A stretch of DNA of 8,848 bases. It comes from an uncultured Bacilli bacterium (GTDB lineage: Bacteria > Bacillota_I > Bacilli_A > RF39 > UBA660). The position numbers were made by a program, and so were the translations under genes. Position 1 is the first letter of the stretch, and each line of letters begins with the position of its first letter. Of the stretch, positions 7,306 through 8,848 are shown one piece after another. A model generated the notes under the pieces. The model was not told the DNA's origin. It did no database searches and was given only the letters and a program-made list of their open reading frames with translations. The stretch spans positions 1 through 8,848 of the forward strand of contig CANQRX010000057.1 of assembly GCA_947626425.1 (NCBI GenBank), read 5' to 3'.

Positions 7306-8691
7306 ATGAAATTAGATAAATTTAAAGCCAAAAATTCTAATAATAAATATTATCTTATTGCTAGTTTATCAGTTTTAGGTATAGGAGGTATCTTTTTACT
7401 AGGTAGATCTTTTGCAAAATATCAGCTTCAACAAAGCTTCCCCATCATGCAAGGTCAAGTTCAAATCAGTAGCGCAGACATTTTAATTACTGGTATTAAT
7501 GTTGATGGAACATCACAAGACACAATACCTACCAAAAGTGAAGGTAAAAATTTTAAAAATGCTGTATGTACAAATGGAGCAATCGGAATATGGGATAAAG
7601 ATAACTGGGCTTTCACGGCCACGAATTATACCCAAACTAAAACTGAATGCACATTAAATTTTACCCAAGAAGAAGTAAAAGACCCATCAACTGAATCCAT
7701 GAATGATATATTAGAAAAACAAAAAGAAAATGAACTACCTAATGGAAAATTAATTGAAGATAAAAATGGCGATGATACTAATTTCAGATATGTAGGAAGT
7801 GATCCCAATAATTATGTTTATTTTAATTGTGATGATTTAAGTAAACAAGAAAATGGGTCTTGTGAAAAATGGCGAATTATTGGTTTGCTAAGTGTTGAAA
7901 ATGCAAATGGCGAGAAACAACAACTTTTAAAAATAATAAGAGATAGTATTGGAGAATATAGTTGGGATTCATCAGCAGATACTGTAAATTATGGTGATGG
8001 AGTAAATGAATGGAGTCAAGCTGACCTTCAAAAAGTATTAAATGATAATTATTTTTATCAAAAAGCTGGAGGAACTTGCTATACTGATAGCAATAATACA
8101 ACAGGACAGTGCCCCCAATGGACAAGTGTAGGAATAAAAGCAAATTCAAGAAGTTTAATCGAAAACGTTAGATGGAAAACAGGAACGCTGAGTTTAGCAG
8201 CTTCGCAAAATTCAATAACACCCAAAGAAATATATACTTTCGAACGAAGTGAATATAATGGAAAACAATGTACATTTGGAATTGAAAATGGTTGTGATGA
8301 CACAGTAGAAAGAACAACCGAATTTATAGGTCATGTAGGCTTGATGTATCCAAGTGATTACGGTTATGCTACAAGCGGCGGATCCGATGATCAAAGAACA
8401 CAATGTTTAACTACATCGCCTTTTGAATGGAATAGTGATATTAACTATGGACGTAATTGCTATACAAATGATTGGTTATTTAATAATACTAAATCATCAT
8501 TGACTTTAACTCCTGTGCCGCTTATATATGCTAGCAGTGTGTATGCTATCAGCGAGTACGGTTATATTGGCATCATAGAAGCTTCCTATTCTAACAAAGT
8601 TATGGTTCGTCCAGTCGTATATCTGAAATCAAATGTAAAGATTTCTAAAGGCGAAGGAACATTAACTAATCCATACACTTTGACTTACTAG
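7306..8691 (+). CDS. Putative surface protein, C-type-lectin-like C-terminus, paralogue 2
   Basis: This 461-aa tandem paralogue of the preceding gene keeps the same layout. A hydrophobic segment (about 15-32) is followed by RSFAKYQ, a small domain with C88 and C115 (CTNGAIGIWDK ... ECTLNF), then the larger domain from WRIIGL (189-194). NEWSQADLQKVLNDNYF, VGLMYPSDYGYATSGG, TNDWL and RPVVYLKS (435-442) are all retained. Its ten cysteines (88, 115, 175, 186, 258, 269, 322, 330, 367, 385) correspond one to one. The extra length comes mainly from a longer N-terminus and small insertions. Central stretches are nearly identical at the DNA level to paralogue 1, including 43 bases in a row (8297-8339), whereas residues 404-434 are highly divergent. 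Fold and surface location are inferred as for paralogue 1. A ribosome site AGGAG sits 6 nt before the ATG, and an intrinsic terminator begins at the stop codon. Confidence 0.85.
   Translation: MKLDKFKAKNSNNKYYLIASLSVLGIGGIFLLGRSFAKYQLQQSFPIMQGQVQISSADILITGINVDGTSQDTIPTKSEGKNFKNAVCTNGAIGIWDKDNWAFTATNYTQTKTECTLNFTQEEVKDPSTESMNDILEKQKENELPNGKLIEDKNGDDTNFRYVGSDPNNYVYFNCDDLSKQENGSCEKWRIIGLLSVENANGEKQQLLKIIRDSIGEYSWDSSADTVNYGDGVNEWSQADLQKVLNDNYFYQKAGGTCYTDSNNTTGQCPQWTSVGIKANSRSLIENVRWKTGTLSLAASQNSITPKEIYTFERSEYNGKQCTFGIENGCDDTVERTTEFIGHVGLMYPSDYGYATSGGSDDQRTQCLTTSPFEWNSDINYGRNCYTNDWLFNNTKSSLTLTPVPLIYASSVYAISEYGYIGIIEASYSNKVMVRPVVYLKSNVKISKGEGTLTNPYTLTY
8515..8607 (+). other. Hypervariable C-terminal segment of paralogue 2
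   Basis: These 31 codons between TLTP and RPVV occupy the position of the variable segment in paralogue 1, with a net one-codon length difference. GC is about 41% over 8511-8630 against roughly 30% at 8221-8280, and adenine is about 25%. The shift is in the same direction as in paralogue 1 but weaker. Confidence 0.45.
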
Positions 8692-8720
8692 GGGACAGTT
8701 TTGAATAACTGCCCTATTTT
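8691..8720 (+). terminator. Intrinsic terminator of paralogue 2
   Basis: CAGTT (8696-8700) pairs with AACTG (8707-8711) around a 6-nt loop. GGG (8692-8694) pairs with CCC (8712-8714) past a bulged A, and TATTTT follows. The stem begins in the stop codon of the 461-aa gene. The T run is short, so termination may be incomplete. Confidence 0.68.
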
Positions 8721-8726
8721 AGGTGT

Positions 8727-8778
8727 CTAAAAATGCAAAAAGTGCGACCAGTAGTCAACGATTTTTTGACATTTTTAG
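8727..8778. repeat. 52-nt imperfect inverted repeat in the right-hand tail
   Basis: CTAAAAATG (8727-8735) and CATTTTTAG (8770-8778) are perfect 9-bp arms. Pairing can continue inward between CAAAAAGT and ATTTTTTG with one bulge, and GTCAA/TTGAC (8754-8769) offers an alternative inner hairpin. It may be a second terminator, a structured RNA leader or the end of a small mobile element. The rest of the tail to 8848 contains no gene I can support. Confidence 0.5.
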
Positions 8779-8848
8779 GAATTTTGGGGATAAAATGGGA
8801 TTTTTTCTCGGGTTGATTGCACGACAAAAAGAATTTGAATGGTTCAAA

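Noticed and set aside
7626..8403. Four minus-strand open frames of 60-90 codons within paralogue 2
   Set aside because: They overlap each other and the conserved sense gene, have low-complexity composition and show no recognisable motif.
5775..8691. A confirmed diversity-generating retroelement
   Set aside because: No reverse transcriptase, accessory gene or template repeat is present in the window, so only the variable-segment resemblance can be reported as a hypothesis.
1199..8691. Mycoplasma-type code with TGA as tryptophan
   Set aside because: Tryptophans in the complete genes are TGG and all four proteins reach normal domain ends with standard stops, so the alternative code is not needed.
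8740..8757. GTGCGACCAGTAGTC in the tail, which would read VRPVV like the end of the variable segments
   Set aside because: The bases around it do not continue the match (no TATCTGAAATC follows) and it lies in a frame that stops soon after, so I take it as chance and not as a template repeat.
8723..8848. Open plus frame from a GTG to the right edge
   Set aside because: It is about 42 codons with no ribosome site, overlaps the inverted repeat and has no recognisable motif. More sequence to the right would be needed to call a gene.

Overview
The window is very AT-rich. All four complete genes use TAA or TAG stops and TGG for tryptophan, so the standard bacterial code applies. Strong purine-rich ribosome binding sites, A/T-ending codons, an AddA-type helicase-nuclease and a paired surface-protein family point to a low-GC Bacillota. 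My guess is an uncultured gut lineage of the Bacilli/Erysipelotrichia/RF39 kind; this rests on family resemblance, not on a marker gene.

Left two thirds (about 1-5560) are read leftward. From right to left they hold addA (ATP-dependent helicase/nuclease subunit A), then an AAA ATPase of the AAA_14-DUF4143 type ending at a short intrinsic terminator, then a second and unrelated AAA-ATPase-like gene with its own good promoter. That last gene runs off the left edge and lacks its C-terminus. All three are P-loop NTPases of families that carry a C-terminal PD-(D/E)XK-type domain. No addB is visible.

Right third (about 5680-8691) is read rightward. It holds two tandem paralogues of 445 and 461 aa. 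Each has an N-terminal membrane segment, ten cysteines in the same order, and a C-terminal region resembling the C-type-lectin/formylglycine-generating-enzyme fold of DUF6273- or FISUMP-like proteins. Both genes sit behind the same 92-bp promoter block, aligned without a gap and with a near-ideal sigma-A promoter, so they are probably co-regulated. The central coding parts are nearly identical in places. A segment of about 30 codons just before the C-terminal RPVVYLKS motif is extremely divergent, and in the first gene it is an adenine-poor, GC-rich island.

The most interesting idea is that these C-terminal segments are hypervariable binding surfaces, possibly the variable repeats of a diversity-generating retroelement (DGR) or of a cassette-exchange system whose template lies outside the window. 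No reverse transcriptase or template repeat is present here, and small indels plus some third-codon differences argue against one simple shared template, so this stays a hypothesis. After the second paralogue there is a terminator, then a 52-nt inverted repeat and a tail with no gene I can support.
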